From Polaribacter huanghezhanensis (lineage in GTDB: Bacteria > Bacteroidota > Bacteroidia > Flavobacteriales > Flavobacteriaceae), in assembly GCF_030444335.1 (NCBI RefSeq), contig NZ_CP128595.1:620001-684000 (forward strand): a stretch of 64,000 nucleotides of DNA, read 5' to 3'. The notes beneath the pieces were generated by a model. The model worked only from the letters and a program-made list of their open reading frames with translations, had not been told where the DNA came from and did no database searches. Positions 34,408 through 43,793 of this stretch are shown here, in pieces. Position 1 is the stretch's first letter. Every line of letters begins with the position of its first letter. Position numbers and translations under genes: made by a program.

Positions 34408-35145
34408 TTAAGAATTTGTTATTTCGGCTTGTAAAGCAAAATAAACTCGTTTTGAGGCTTGTTCTTCTGCCTTCTTCTTTGATGTTGCTCTTCCTTTAGC
34501 AATTAAAACTCCATCAATGCTAATTTTTACACTAAAATGTTTTGTGTTTTCGTTTCCAGAATCTTCGTAGATATCGAAGTTGTATTGTTTTTTTTGCTTC
34601 TGGCACCATTCGATGATCAACCCTTTATAGCTTGTAATTTTACCTTCGAGCTTTGCAATATCTACATACGGAGTAATCGCATTTTCGTAAATAAATTTTT
34701 TACAATAATTATACCCTCTATCTAAATAAATTGCTCCAACTAATGCCTCAAAAATATTACCATAAATATTATCGCCAACATTTTCTCTGTCAAAATTACT
34801 TTTTACATATTTAATTAGCTCTAAGTCTTTTCCAATTTCATTTAAATGTTCTCTACTCACAATTTTAGAACGCATTTGTGTTAAGTAGCCTTCGGTTCCT
34901 TTAGGGACTTTTTTATATAAATAAGATGCAATTATAGAACCCAACATGGCATCGCCTAAAAATTCTAAACGTTCATAATTAAGAGGATTCCCTTTATCGT
35001 CTTTTAGTTTTAAAGATCTATGAGTAAATGCTTTTTTGTAAAAGCTAAGTTTTTTTGGAGAAAAGTTAAGAAGTGCTTTTAACTCGTAATAGAAACCCTC
35101 ATCTTCTTTTTTTTGGGGGTTTACAATTTTACGGATAAAATTCAT
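34408..35145 (-). CDS. rnc: Ribonuclease III
   Basis: A 245-residue endonuclease that cuts double-stranded RNA during rRNA and mRNA processing. The catalytic signature NYERLEFLGDAML is near residues 58-70, and a double-stranded-RNA-binding domain fills the C-terminus (about 170-240, ending GRATSKKKAEEQASKRVYFAL). The order acpP-fabF-rnc is conserved in many bacteria. It starts six bases after fabF. Confidence 0.97.
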   Translation of the reverse strand: MNFIRKIVNPQKKEDEGFYYELKALLNFSPKKLSFYKKAFTHRSLKLKDDKGNPLNYERLEFLGDAMLGSIIASYLYKKVPKGTEGYLTQMRSKIVSREHLNEIGKDLELIKYVKSNFDRENVGDNIYGNIFEALVGAIYLDRGYNYCKKFIYENAITPYVDIAKLEGKITSYKGLIIEWCQKQKKQYNFDIYEDSGNENTKHFSVKISIDGVLIAKGRATSKKKAEEQASKRVYFALQAEITNS

Positions 35146-35151
35146 GCAGAA

Positions 35152-36402
35152 TTAATCAATTTTTTTAAGCGCGACACAAGCATTGTGTCCTCCAAAACCA
35201 AATGTATTGCTCATGGCAATTTTAACTTCTCGTTTTTGCGACTTGTTAAATGTGAAATTCAGTTTACTATCAATTTGATCATCATCTGTAAAATGATTTA
35301 TTGTCGGAGGAACTTCGCCCTTATTGATTGCTAAAATCGAAGCGATAGCTTCAATTGCACCAGCGGCTCCTAATAAATGACCTGTCATTGATTTTGTAGA
35401 ATTGATATTGATGTTATAAGCATGTTCTCCGAAAACCTCTAAAATTGCTTTAGATTCAGCAATATCTCCTAACGGAGTAGATGTTCCGTGCATATTAATA
35501 GCATCTATATCTTCTGGATTAATTCCAGCGTCTCTTAAACAATTTAACATTACATTTCTTGCTCCCAATCCTTCTGGATGTGGCGCTGTAATATGATGCG
35601 CATCAGAAGACATTCCGCCTCCAAGTACTTCAGCATATATTTTAGCTCCACGAGCTTTTGCATGTTCGTATTCTTCAAGTATTAGAGCTCCAGCTCCCTC
35701 TCCTAACACAAATCCTTCTCTATCTTTATCAAAGGGTCTAGAGGCAGTTTCTGGACTATCATTTCTTGTTGATAGTGCATGCATTGCGTTAAATCCTCCC
35801 ATTCCAGCAATTGTAACAGCAGCTTCAGAACCACCAGTAACGATAGCATCTGCATGTCCTAATCGGATGTAATTTAAAGAATCAATAATAGCATTTGATG
35901 AAGATGCACAGGCAGAAACCGTTGCAAAATTTGGTCCTCTAAAACCATGTTTAATAGAGATTTGCCCAGGAGCAATATCAGAAATCATTTTTGGAATAAA
36001 AAACGGGTTAAATCTTGGTGAACCATCTCCGGCAGCAAAGTTTAATACTTCGTTTTGAAACGTTTCTAATCCTCCAATTCCTGAACCCCAAATTACCCCA
36101 ATCCTATCAGGATCATGATCTTCTGAGTTTAAACCAGAATCAGCAATTGCTTCATCTGATGCAACCATTGCATATTGAGTGAAACGATCCATTTTACGGG
36201 CTTCTTTTCTATCAATAAAGTCGGTTACATTAAAGTTTTTTAATTCACATGCAAAACGAGTTTTGAACTTAGTCGCATCAAAATACGTTATAGGCGCAGC
36301 TCCGCTAACTCCGTTAACTAAACCGCTCCAATATTCTTGTATATTATTACCAATTGGTGTTAATGCACCAAGTCCAGTTACAACAACTCGTTTAATTTGC
36401 AT
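35152..36402 (-). CDS. fabF: 3-oxoacyl-ACP synthase II (KAS II)
   Basis: A 416-residue condensing enzyme for fatty acid elongation. The catalytic triad is C165 (VSACASSS), H305 (MHGTSTPLGD) and H342 (MTGHLLGAAGA). The FGFGGHNA tail is intact. It follows acpP by seven bases and works with it. FabF also governs temperature-dependent unsaturated fatty acid content, of interest for a cold-water bacterium. Confidence 0.97.
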   Translation of the reverse strand: MQIKRVVVTGLGALTPIGNNIQEYWSGLVNGVSGAAPITYFDATKFKTRFACELKNFNVTDFIDRKEARKMDRFTQYAMVASDEAIADSGLNSEDHDPDRIGVIWGSGIGGLETFQNEVLNFAAGDGSPRFNPFFIPKMISDIAPGQISIKHGFRGPNFATVSACASSSNAIIDSLNYIRLGHADAIVTGGSEAAVTIAGMGGFNAMHALSTRNDSPETASRPFDKDREGFVLGEGAGALILEEYEHAKARGAKIYAEVLGGGMSSDAHHITAPHPEGLGARNVMLNCLRDAGINPEDIDAINMHGTSTPLGDIAESKAILEVFGEHAYNININSTKSMTGHLLGAAGAIEAIASILAINKGEVPPTINHFTDDDQIDSKLNFTFNKSQKREVKIAMSNTFGFGGHNACVALKKID

Positions 36403-36409
36403 ATAAAAA

Positions 36410-36646
36410 TTACTTTTTAGCTTCTTCTATGTAGCTTACTGCTTGACCAACTGTACCAATGTTTTCTGCTTGGTCGTCTGGTATTTGGATATCAAATTCT
36501 TTTTCGAATTCCATAATTAATTCCACAGTATCTAAAGAATCTGCTCCTAAATCGTTAGTAAAGCTAGCTTCATTTGTTACTTCGTTGTCGTCTACTCCTA
36601 ATTTGTCTACGATAATAGCTTTTACTCTTGATGCAATGTCTGACAT
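36410..36646 (-). CDS. acpP: Acyl carrier protein
   Basis: A 78-residue acidic carrier protein. The phosphopantetheine site is S37 in [10 protein letters not shown]. Its length and sequence are typical. It is the first gene of the acpP-fabF-rnc transcript, driven by the -7 box at 36679-36686. Confidence 0.98.
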   Translation of the reverse strand: MSDIASRVKAIIVDKLGVDDNEVTNEASFTNDLGADSLDTVELIMEFEKEFDIQIPDDQAENIGTVGQAVSYIEEAKK

Positions 36647-36678
36647 AATTTTCTAAGTTTTAAAATTTTAATCGGGGA

Positions 36679-36686
36679 CAAAAATA
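36679..36686 (-). promoter_or_regulatory. -7 box TATTTTTG of acpP-fabF-rnc
   Basis: An exact TAnnTTTG box on the minus strand lies 32 bases before the acpP ATG, within the 177-base divergent gap to purN. Confidence 0.6.
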
Positions 36687-36823
36687 CGAATCTTATTATT
36701 TAATTCTACTTTTTCCACGAAAATTGTTGAATCTAAATTAAAAAAAATCTTTAAACTTTTAGCAATCTAGACAATATTGTTAATAATTATTCCTTTTTTT
36801 GTAGTGAAACAAATCTATTTAAA

Positions 36824-37387
36824 ATGAAAAGAATTGCCCTTTTTGCTTCGGGTTCTGGCTCTAATGCAGAAAATATCATCAATTATTTTACGCTTAAAAA
36901 AACGGCAGTTGTAACCAAAGTATTTTGTAATAATCCGAATGCAAAAGTTTTTGACCGTTGCAAACGATTACAAATTGATACTGTTTTGTTCTCAAAAGAA
37001 GATTTTTTTAACTCTGATGTTGTTTTAAATCAACTTAAAGATGTTGCTGATTACATTGTTTTGGCTGGCTTTTTATTGAAAATTCCGTCTACCATTATTG
37101 ATGCATACCCAAATAAAATAATCAATATCCATCCTGCCTTACTACCAAAATATGGCGGAAAAGGGATGTACGGAATGCATGTACATAATGCGGTGAAAGA
37201 AAATAAAGACTCTGAAACAGGAATTACCATTCATTTTGTAAATGAGAACTATGATGAAGGAGCAATTATTTTTCAGGCAACAACAAAACTTGAAAATTCT
37301 GATTCCGTAGGAGTTATTGCTCAAAAAATTCATACCTTAGAGTATACACATTTTCCGAAAGTAATAGAATCGGTAATTTTACAATAA
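36824..37387 (+). CDS. purN: Phosphoribosylglycinamide formyltransferase
   Basis: A 187-residue transformylase for the third step of purine synthesis, using 10-formyltetrahydrofolate. The motifs IALFASGSGSNAENII, INIHPALLPKYGG and HFVNENYDEGAIIFQ hold the family active-site Asn, His and Asp. It is divergent from acpP and immediately followed by rnhA, whose ATG comes right after its stop codon. Confidence 0.95.
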   Translation: MKRIALFASGSGSNAENIINYFTLKKTAVVTKVFCNNPNAKVFDRCKRLQIDTVLFSKEDFFNSDVVLNQLKDVADYIVLAGFLLKIPSTIIDAYPNKIINIHPALLPKYGGKGMYGMHVHNAVKENKDSETGITIHFVNENYDEGAIIFQATTKLENSDSVGVIAQKIHTLEYTHFPKVIESVILQ

Positions 37388-38029
37388 ATGGCTACTAAGA
37401 AGCAAAAATATTATGTGGTTTGGACTGGCAGAAAAAAAGGTGTTTTTTCTTCTTGGGACGATTGTAAAAAACAAATAGATGGTTTTGAGGGTGCGCAATA
37501 CAAAGCTTTTACTGATAAAAAGGAAGCGCAATTAGCATACAATAAAAATTACTTTGCTTACAAAGGAAAGAATACTAAAAAACCTACATTAACGGAATCG
37601 GAAAAGAAAAAATTTGGTTCGCCAATCTTAGAAAGTATTTCTGTAGATGCTGCGTGTAGCGGAAATCCGGGAAAAATGGAATACCGTGGTGTATTAACGC
37701 ACAACAAACAACAAATTTTCATCAAAGGTCCGTTTAAAAAGGGCACTAATAATATTGGTGAGTTTTTAGCGCTCGTTCATGGATTGGCTTTGTTAAAAAG
37801 TAAAAAGAAAGAAGACATTCCTGTGTATTCTGATTCTAAAATTGCCATGAGTTGGATTAAAAAAAAGCAATGCAGAACCAATTTGGTTTTTGATGCTTCT
37901 AACAAAGATTTACTAGAATTGATTAAACGTGCCGAAAAATGGCTAAACGAAAACTCGTTTAGAAACCCCATTTTAAAATGGGAAACCAAAGCTTGGGGAG
38001 AAATTCCTGCTGATTTTGGGAGAAAATAG
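37388..38029 (+). CDS. rnhA: Ribonuclease HI with N-terminal hybrid-binding domain
   Basis: A 213-residue enzyme that degrades the RNA strand of RNA-DNA hybrids. The N-terminus (about residues 4-50, YYVVWTGRKKGVFSSWDDCKKQIDGFEGA) is a caulimovirus-viroplasmin-like hybrid-binding domain found in eukaryotic RNase H1 and some bacteria. The catalytic acids are in VDAACSGNPG, NNIGEFLALVHGL and VYSDSKIAMSWI. The ATG abuts the purN stop codon, so translation is probably coupled. A small stem follows the stop codon. Confidence 0.95.
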   Translation: MATKKQKYYVVWTGRKKGVFSSWDDCKKQIDGFEGAQYKAFTDKKEAQLAYNKNYFAYKGKNTKKPTLTESEKKKFGSPILESISVDAACSGNPGKMEYRGVLTHNKQQIFIKGPFKKGTNNIGEFLALVHGLALLKSKKKEDIPVYSDSKIAMSWIKKKQCRTNLVFDASNKDLLELIKRAEKWLNENSFRNPILKWETKAWGEIPADFGRK

Positions 38030-38045
38030 TGGCGCAGCCACTTTT
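38028..38045 (+). terminator. Short terminator-like hairpin after rnhA
   Basis: A six-base stem (agtggc/gccact, loop gca) starts in the stop codon of rnhA and is followed by T4. A second self-complementary stretch (aaagaatattcttt) lies at 38065-38078. Weak but plausible. Confidence 0.45.
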
Positions 38046-38081
38046 AGGCATCTCACTCAAAAATAAAGAATATTCTTTTTG

Positions 38082-39296
38082 CTAAGAAAGCATCATTACA
38101 GCCTTTTTTACAGCAGCAATAAAAATATCTATTTCTTCTTTGGTGTTGTAAAAAGAAAAAGAAGCTCTAACCGTTCCTGGAATCTTATAAAAGTTCATAA
38201 TTGGTTGTGCGCAATGATGCCCGGTTCTTACTGCGACTCCTAGTTTATCTAGAATTACGCCAATGTCGTACGAATGAATTCCTTCAACATTAAAAGAAAT
38301 AACAGCCGTTTTTTTTGATGTTCCGTAAATTAATACTCCATCAACTTCTTTTAGTTTTTTGGTTCCGTATTGTAACAATTCTTCTTCGTAAGCAGCAATT
38401 TTATCAAAACCAATAGCATTCATATAATCTAAAGCAACTCCAAAGGCAATTCCGCCGCAAATATTTGGCGTTCCAGCTTCAAATTTATGAGGCAATCCTG
38501 CATAGGTCGTTTTTTCAAAAGTTACGGTTTCAATCATTTCTCCTCCTCCTTGATAAGGCGGTAATTTTTCCAACCATTTTTCTTTTCCGTATAGAATTCC
38601 AACACCTGTTGGGCCACAAATTTTATGCGCAGAAGCCACATAAAAATCGACATCTAACTCTTGTACATCTGGTTTTATATGCGGCGTTGCTTGCGCGCCA
38701 TCAATTAAAACTGCAGCACCAACTTTGTGCGCTTTTTCTATAATTTCTTTGATCGGATTGATCGTTCCCAGCGCATTTGAAACATGATTACAGAAAACCA
38801 TTTTTGTTTTATCAGAAAGTAGTTCATCAAAAGCATTCATATCTAATGTTCCGTTTTGCAACATCGGAATCACTTTTAAAATAGCGCCTGTTTTTTTACA
38901 CAACATTTGCCAAGGCACAATATTAGAATGATGTTCTAACGCAGAAACGATAATTTCATCTCCTTTTTCTAACAATTCAGAAAACCCTGAAGCAACCATA
39001 TTTATTGAATCTGTTGTTCCGGATGTAAAAATAATTTCGTACGCTTTTTCTGCATTAAAATGTTTCTGTATTTTAATTCGAGCTTCTTCGTACTTGTCTG
39101 TAGCTTCTTGACTTAAAGCATGAACTCCACGGTGAATATTTGCATTGTAATTGCTGTAATAATCTACAATGGCATCAATCACAATTTTTGGCGTTTGCGA
39201 CGTTGCTGCATTGTCAAAATACACCAATGGCTTACCATTCACTTGTCTTTTTAAAATTGGAAAATCTGCTCTAATTTTTTCTACTGGAAACATCAT
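38082..39296 (-). CDS. sufS: Cysteine desulfurase SufS
   Basis: A 404-residue class V PLP enzyme that removes sulfur from cysteine for Fe-S cluster assembly. The PLP lysine is K225 (SAHKICGPTG) and the catalytic cysteine is C362 (RTGHHCAQP), whose surroundings mark the SufS (group II) type. Two adjacent ATG codons open the frame (39296 and 39293). It is separated from sufBCD by two unrelated genes, so its promoter (-7 box at 39313-39320) is independent. No sufE or sufU is seen in the window. Confidence 0.95.
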   Translation of the reverse strand: MMFPVEKIRADFPILKRQVNGKPLVYFDNAATSQTPKIVIDAIVDYYSNYNANIHRGVHALSQEATDKYEEARIKIQKHFNAEKAYEIIFTSGTTDSINMVASGFSELLEKGDEIIVSALEHHSNIVPWQMLCKKTGAILKVIPMLQNGTLDMNAFDELLSDKTKMVFCNHVSNALGTINPIKEIIEKAHKVGAAVLIDGAQATPHIKPDVQELDVDFYVASAHKICGPTGVGILYGKEKWLEKLPPYQGGGEMIETVTFEKTTYAGLPHKFEAGTPNICGGIAFGVALDYMNAIGFDKIAAYEEELLQYGTKKLKEVDGVLIYGTSKKTAVISFNVEGIHSYDIGVILDKLGVAVRTGHHCAQPIMNFYKIPGTVRASFSFYNTKEEIDIFIAAVKKAVMMLS

Positions 39297-39312
39297 CTTG
39301 TATATTGAATTA

Positions 39313-39320
39313 CAAAAATA
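39313..39320 (-). promoter_or_regulatory. -7 box TATTTTTG of sufS
   Basis: An exact minus-strand box lies 16 bases before the sufS ATG in the divergent 101-base gap. Confidence 0.5.
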
Positions 39321-39397
39321 ACTTTTGTAAGTGAGACATCCTTATAACAAGCGTTAAATTATTATATTTACTGCACCTATTTTATATTACTTATCAA

Positions 39398-40717
39398 ATG
39401 AAAATTCTAAAGAGAGTCTTACTGCTACTTATTTCTGTTGTTTTAATACTTATCGTCTATAATTATCCGAAATTAAACATCATTGCCGGGTATTCTGCAA
39501 AGAACATGAATTCATCTGTATTTTTAGCCGGGCGAACACTGCAATTTACAGACAGCACCGACAATCATTTTTCTCCAATAAACTTAGCTTCTGATCTTGT
39601 TGATGTTGATACAAAATCTGCCTCAAGTTCTGTTTTTGGATTGTTAACCAGAACGGCAATTTATAGAGAAGGTTTAGGAAGTGTTTTAATTACGGATGAT
39701 TTTGATACTTCTGTAGAAGTTCGTGTTCCAAAAAGAACAAAACCAGATAATTTAACTGCGTTTCCACTTGGAAATGCCGAACAAAAAGATTCTGTTTTAA
39801 CAGATGTAAATTACAACAAGCTAAACAAAACTGTCGGAAATCTATTTACAAACCACACGCAAACTAGAGCTGTGGTGGTGATTCATAAAAACCAAATTAT
39901 AGCAGAAAAGTATGCAAAAGGTTTTACTAAAAACGCTCGTATTTTAGGTTGGTCTATGACCAAAAGTATTATGAGTACTGTGTTTGGAATCCTACAAACA
40001 CAAGGAAAAATTAATGTGTTTGATAAAGCGCCAATTACAGAATGGCAAAACGATGACAGAAAAAACATTACCATCAACAATTTATTGCAAATGAATTCTG
40101 GTTTAGCATGGGATGAAAACTACAACGAAATTTCTGATGTCACTAAAATGTTGTTTCTAGAAAAAGACATGACGAAGATTCAAGCAAAAAAACAATTTGC
40201 TGGCAAACCTAACGAAACTTGGAGTTATTCTTCTGGAACTACTAATTTATTATCCGGAATTCTTAGAAATATCTTTAAAACTCATCAAGAATATTTAGAT
40301 TATTGGTACACACAACTTATTGATAAAATTGGCATGAATTCAATGGTGATTGAAACAGATATGGCAGGAAATTACGTCGGATCTTCTTATGCTTGGGCAA
40401 CACCAAGAGATTGGGCAAAGTTTGGATTATTGTATTTAAACAACGGAAATTGGAATGGAGAACAACTTTTCGATGCTTCTTGGGTTGATTATGTTACAAC
40501 TCCAACAAATGGCTCTAACGGAACGTATGGTGCTCAGTTTTGGCTAAATGCTAATGGTCAATTTCCTGATGTTCCCAAAAACATGTTTTATGCAGATGGT
40601 TATCAAGGTCAGTTTGTGTTTGTATTTCCAGACCAAGATTTGGTTGTGGTAAGAATGGGTTTATCGCATATTGATATTAATGCGTTTTTGAAGGGCGTTT
40701 TAGAAAGCATAAAATAA
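39398..40717 (+). CDS. Serine hydrolase of the beta-lactamase fold
   Basis: A 439-residue membrane-anchored protein. One membrane helix (about residues 5-22) is followed by a periplasmic class-C-beta-lactamase-like domain: the nucleophile is S186 in WSMTKS (SxxK), a later WSYSSGTTN supplies the YxN-type residue. Such proteins include D-aminopeptidases, esterases and penicillin-binding-protein-like enzymes; antibiotic resistance should not be inferred. An imperfect -7 box (TATATTTA, 39363-39370) lies upstream. It interrupts the suf genes on the opposite strand. Confidence 0.85.
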   Translation: MKILKRVLLLLISVVLILIVYNYPKLNIIAGYSAKNMNSSVFLAGRTLQFTDSTDNHFSPINLASDLVDVDTKSASSSVFGLLTRTAIYREGLGSVLITDDFDTSVEVRVPKRTKPDNLTAFPLGNAEQKDSVLTDVNYNKLNKTVGNLFTNHTQTRAVVVIHKNQIIAEKYAKGFTKNARILGWSMTKSIMSTVFGILQTQGKINVFDKAPITEWQNDDRKNITINNLLQMNSGLAWDENYNEISDVTKMLFLEKDMTKIQAKKQFAGKPNETWSYSSGTTNLLSGILRNIFKTHQEYLDYWYTQLIDKIGMNSMVIETDMAGNYVGSSYAWATPRDWAKFGLLYLNNGNWNGEQLFDASWVDYVTTPTNGSNGTYGAQFWLNANGQFPDVPKNMFYADGYQGQFVFVFPDQDLVVVRMGLSHIDINAFLKGVLESIK

Positions 40718-40719
40718 CT

Positions 40720-41406
40720 TTAATCTAATTTTTTCAACACTTTACCATGCCAGTTTACATAATTTACTTCTAAACGACCATGCAATTCTATTAAAAATGT
40801 TTTTTTATCAATTGCACCATAATTTTCTATTATCAAAGAGCTGTTTTTTTTGAAGTCACTTCCCATAGAGGTTACAAACTCACCATCAATTTTTCCTGTT
40901 TTTCTATTTATGATAAGGTTTTGTTGGCATTCAGTACCACAACCAAAAGTGACAATAGTATAATGTCCTGAAAAATTAATTCCTGCTTTGCATTGCTCAA
41001 TGATGCGATCTTTATAATTGTTTAAATATGATTTTTTTGGAATTATTGGAAATTTCTGTTCTCCCTCATATATTTTTCTTTTATAATTTGTAAAGTTTAA
41101 AGGATTGAATTTTTCAAAAAAGAGAATATCATTCCTCGACTCTCCCTTGCTTAAAAAGACAACATCTTTATGCTTTATAGACACTTTATAATCAAAGAAT
41201 TTATGCACATCAGATTGCGGAACAACTTTTATTTGTTGCTTTTTAGAACCCAACACCAAATATTTTTTTGTGTTTAATAAAGTATCTAGTTGTTGAAAAT
41301 GTTTATTTATTTCAGTAATTGAAGAAATAACTTGATTTCCTCGAAACGCAAATACACCTCCTAGTATAATCAATAAGCTACAAAAAGAAATTACTTTATT
41401 TTTCAT
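40720..41406 (-). CDS. Exported hypothetical with a GHYTIVTFGCGTEC motif
   Basis: A 228-residue protein with a signal peptide or anchor (about residues 1-21). The central stretch KAGINFSGHYTIVTFGCGTECQQNLIINRKTG resembles a conserved block I know from uncharacterised exported proteins of Proteobacteria and Bacteroidetes; the two Cys may form a disulfide. No catalytic family is recognised. It is convergent with the serine hydrolase (two bases apart) and lies downstream of a strong terminator that separates it from suf. Confidence 0.6.
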   Translation of the reverse strand: MKNKVISFCSLLIILGGVFAFRGNQVISSITEINKHFQQLDTLLNTKKYLVLGSKKQQIKVVPQSDVHKFFDYKVSIKHKDVVFLSKGESRNDILFFEKFNPLNFTNYKRKIYEGEQKFPIIPKKSYLNNYKDRIIEQCKAGINFSGHYTIVTFGCGTECQQNLIINRKTGKIDGEFVTSMGSDFKKNSSLIIENYGAIDKKTFLIELHGRLEVNYVNWHGKVLKKLD

Positions 41407-41495
41407 CTTATAAATTTAAGAAAAAAATAATTCCTATTAATTATTGAAAAGTTGGCACTAAAAATTTTATTTAAACAAACTACTTTGTATCCATA

Positions 41496-41520
41496 AAAAA
41501 CCACGCAAATTGCGTGGTTT
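41496..41520. terminator. Bidirectional terminator after sufD
   Basis: The stem aaaccacgcaa/ttgcgtggttt (41498-41508 and 41510-41520) has A-runs on the left and T-rich bases on both strands. On the minus strand it ends the suf operon 27 bases past the sufD stop. Confidence 0.88.
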
Positions 41521-41547
41521 AAATTTTATCCAAAAGCCAGTTATTGC

Positions 41548-42861
41548 TTATAAATCAAATCCGATATTAACGTTTAACTTACTGGCTATTAGTTTTGTAA
41601 TTCTAGATTTCACTTCCGGAATTTTCACACTTTCTAACACGGTATTTGCAAAAGCGTACATCAACAATGCTTTTCCTTCTTTCTTCGGAATTCCGCGTTG
41701 TTGCATGTAAAATAAGGCATCAGAATCTAATTGACCAATGGTACAACCGTGAGAACATTTTACATCATCCGCAAAAATTTCTAATTGCGGTTTTGCATTG
41801 ATGGTCGATTTATCACTAATTAACACATTGTTATTTTGTTGATATGCATTTGTTTTCTGCGCTTCTTTTTCTACAATTACTTTTCCGTTAAAAACACCTG
41901 TAGAGCGTTCGTCAAAAATACCTTTATAATCTTGATGACTTTCACAATTTGGCTCTATATGATTTACCAACGTATGATGATCTACATGTTGCTTTCCTTC
42001 AATAATGGTAATTCCTTTTAAAATAGAATTGATGTGTTCTCCTCTTTGATAAAAGTTTAAGTTATTTCTAGTGATGTTTCCTCCAAACGAAAATGTATGT
42101 ACAGAAACCTCACTATTTGTTTTTTGCTCAATATAGGTGTTGTCAACTAACGAAGCATTGTCTTTATCATTCTGAATTTTATACAGATCTATCGTAGCAT
42201 TTCTTGCTGCAAAAACTTCCGTAACAACATTTGTTAAGGCCGCATTTTCTGTTAAACTTTGATGACGTTCTATAATTTGAACATGTGCATTTTCTTCAAC
42301 CACAAGTAAGTTTCTTGGCTGAATCATTGTTGCAACATCGTTTCCTGTTGTAAAGTTGATGATTTCAATCGGTTTTTCTACCTCAACATTTCTAGGAATA
42401 TAAATGTACGCGCCTTCGTTTGCAAAAGCCGTATTTAACGACGTTAAGTTGTCTTGCTTTGCAATTTTATTGAAATAATTTTCAATAACTGGTTTGTATT
42501 TAGATTTTGATAATGCGGTAGACATTAAACAAATATCTTTTCCATCATGTGTTGTATCAGACAAAAAAGAACTGTATTTTCCATCAACAAAAACAATCTT
42601 ATAGGTATCTATATCATGAATAAAATACTTCTTAACATCTGCAAATTCAATCGAATTTTCTTTGTTAGGAAAAATGCTAAAATCGTTTTTTAAAACTGAA
42701 TTTAACGATGTGTATTTCCATTCCTCTAACTTCTTAGTTGGAAAACCTAAGGTATCGAAGTTACGTAACGCTTCTGAACGAATATCATGAATTGCGGTAT
42801 TCACATTGATATCATTTTCAAATGCTACATAAGACTCTATTATTTTATCTTTTAATTCCAT
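41548..42861 (-). CDS. sufD: Fe-S cluster assembly protein SufD
   Basis: A 437-residue scaffold component that forms the SufBC2D complex and shares the right-handed beta-helix fold of SufB. The core shows HHTLVNHIEPNCESHQDYKG and the C-terminal KCSHGCTIGQLDSDALFYMQQRGI blocks. It ends the operon. The gap to sufC is filled by an imperfect AAAGTT palindrome. Confidence 0.94.
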   Translation of the reverse strand: MELKDKIIESYVAFENDINVNTAIHDIRSEALRNFDTLGFPTKKLEEWKYTSLNSVLKNDFSIFPNKENSIEFADVKKYFIHDIDTYKIVFVDGKYSSFLSDTTHDGKDICLMSTALSKSKYKPVIENYFNKIAKQDNLTSLNTAFANEGAYIYIPRNVEVEKPIEIINFTTGNDVATMIQPRNLLVVEENAHVQIIERHQSLTENAALTNVVTEVFAARNATIDLYKIQNDKDNASLVDNTYIEQKTNSEVSVHTFSFGGNITRNNLNFYQRGEHINSILKGITIIEGKQHVDHHTLVNHIEPNCESHQDYKGIFDERSTGVFNGKVIVEKEAQKTNAYQQNNNVLISDKSTINAKPQLEIFADDVKCSHGCTIGQLDSDALFYMQQRGIPKKEGKALLMYAFANTVLESVKIPEVKSRITKLIASKLNVNIGFDL

Positions 42862-42874
42862 TTTTATGAGTTTT

Positions 42875-42940
42875 AAAGTTGGAAGTTTTTAAAGTTTCTA
42901 AAGTTTTGCATTTACATCACTTTATTACTTATCCAACTTT
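42875..42940. repeat. AAAGTT-type imperfect palindrome between sufC and sufD
   Basis: aaagttgga (42875-42883) is mirrored by tccaacttt (42932-42940), with further AAAGTT and AACTTT copies filling the rest of the 106-base gap. Same style as the tracts at 4688-4754 and around 45271-45690. Confidence 0.55.
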
Positions 42941-42967
42941 TAACCTTTTTACTTTTAAACTTTCTAA

Positions 42968-43717
42968 CTAAACCAATTCCTTTTTAATCCAGTCGTATCC
43001 TTTTGCTTCTAATTCTAATGCTAGAGAAGCATCTCCGGTTTTTACGATTTTACCATCGTATAAAACATGCACAAAATCAGGAACGATATATTCTAATAAA
43101 CGTTGGTAATGTGTAATTACAATTACGGCGTTGTCTTTCGATTTTAGTTTGTTTACGCCGTTTGCAACAATTCGCAACGCATCAATATCTAAACCAGAAT
43201 CTGTTTCGTCTAAAATTGCCAATTTTGGCTCTAACATTGCCATTTGAAAAATCTCATTACGTTTCTTTTCTCCTCCAGAAAAACCTTCGTTTAAAGAACG
43301 CGATAAAAACTTACGATCTATTTCTAACAATTCTGATTTCTCACGAATCATTTTCAACATGTCTTTTGCAGGCATGTCTTCTAAACCTTTAGCTTTACGA
43401 GTTTCGTTAATTGCAGTTTTTATAAAGTTGGTTACAGAAACCCCAGGAATTTCTACCGGATATTGAAACGATAAAAACACGCCATTGTGTGCTCTTTCTT
43501 CTGGAGCTAATTCGCTAATATCTTCTCCGTTTAATTCAATAATTCCATCTGTAACTTCATATTCATCTTTTCCTGCAACAATATTTGCCAAGGTGCTTTT
43601 TCCAGCTCCATTTGGGCCCATAATTGCATGAACTTCTCCAGCTTTTACTTCAATATTCAATCCTTTTAAGATTGCTTTATTGTCTATGCTTGCGTGTAAA
43701 TTGTTAATCTTTAACAT
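42968..43717 (-). CDS. sufC: Fe-S assembly ATPase SufC
   Basis: A 249-residue ABC-type ATPase. Walker A is GPNGAGKST, the signature motif is LNEGFSGGEKKRNE and the Walker B region is AILDETDSGLDID. It hydrolyses ATP to drive the SufBCD scaffold. A 76-base gap with an imperfect palindrome around gtttaaac separates it from sufB. Confidence 0.96.
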   Translation of the reverse strand: MLKINNLHASIDNKAILKGLNIEVKAGEVHAIMGPNGAGKSTLANIVAGKDEYEVTDGIIELNGEDISELAPEERAHNGVFLSFQYPVEIPGVSVTNFIKTAINETRKAKGLEDMPAKDMLKMIREKSELLEIDRKFLSRSLNEGFSGGEKKRNEIFQMAMLEPKLAILDETDSGLDIDALRIVANGVNKLKSKDNAVIVITHYQRLLEYIVPDFVHVLYDGKIVKTGDASLALELEAKGYDWIKKELV

Positions 43718-43793
43718 TTTCCTAATTTGTTTATCTGTTCATTCGTTAGACTGTTTAAACGACTCAACGCATAAACAATTAAACGATAAAATT

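Noticed and set aside
39398-40717. Antibiotic-resistance beta-lactamase
   Set aside because: The SxxK motif and fold are shared by many esterases and peptidases; a membrane anchor and no resistance context make that label unsupported.
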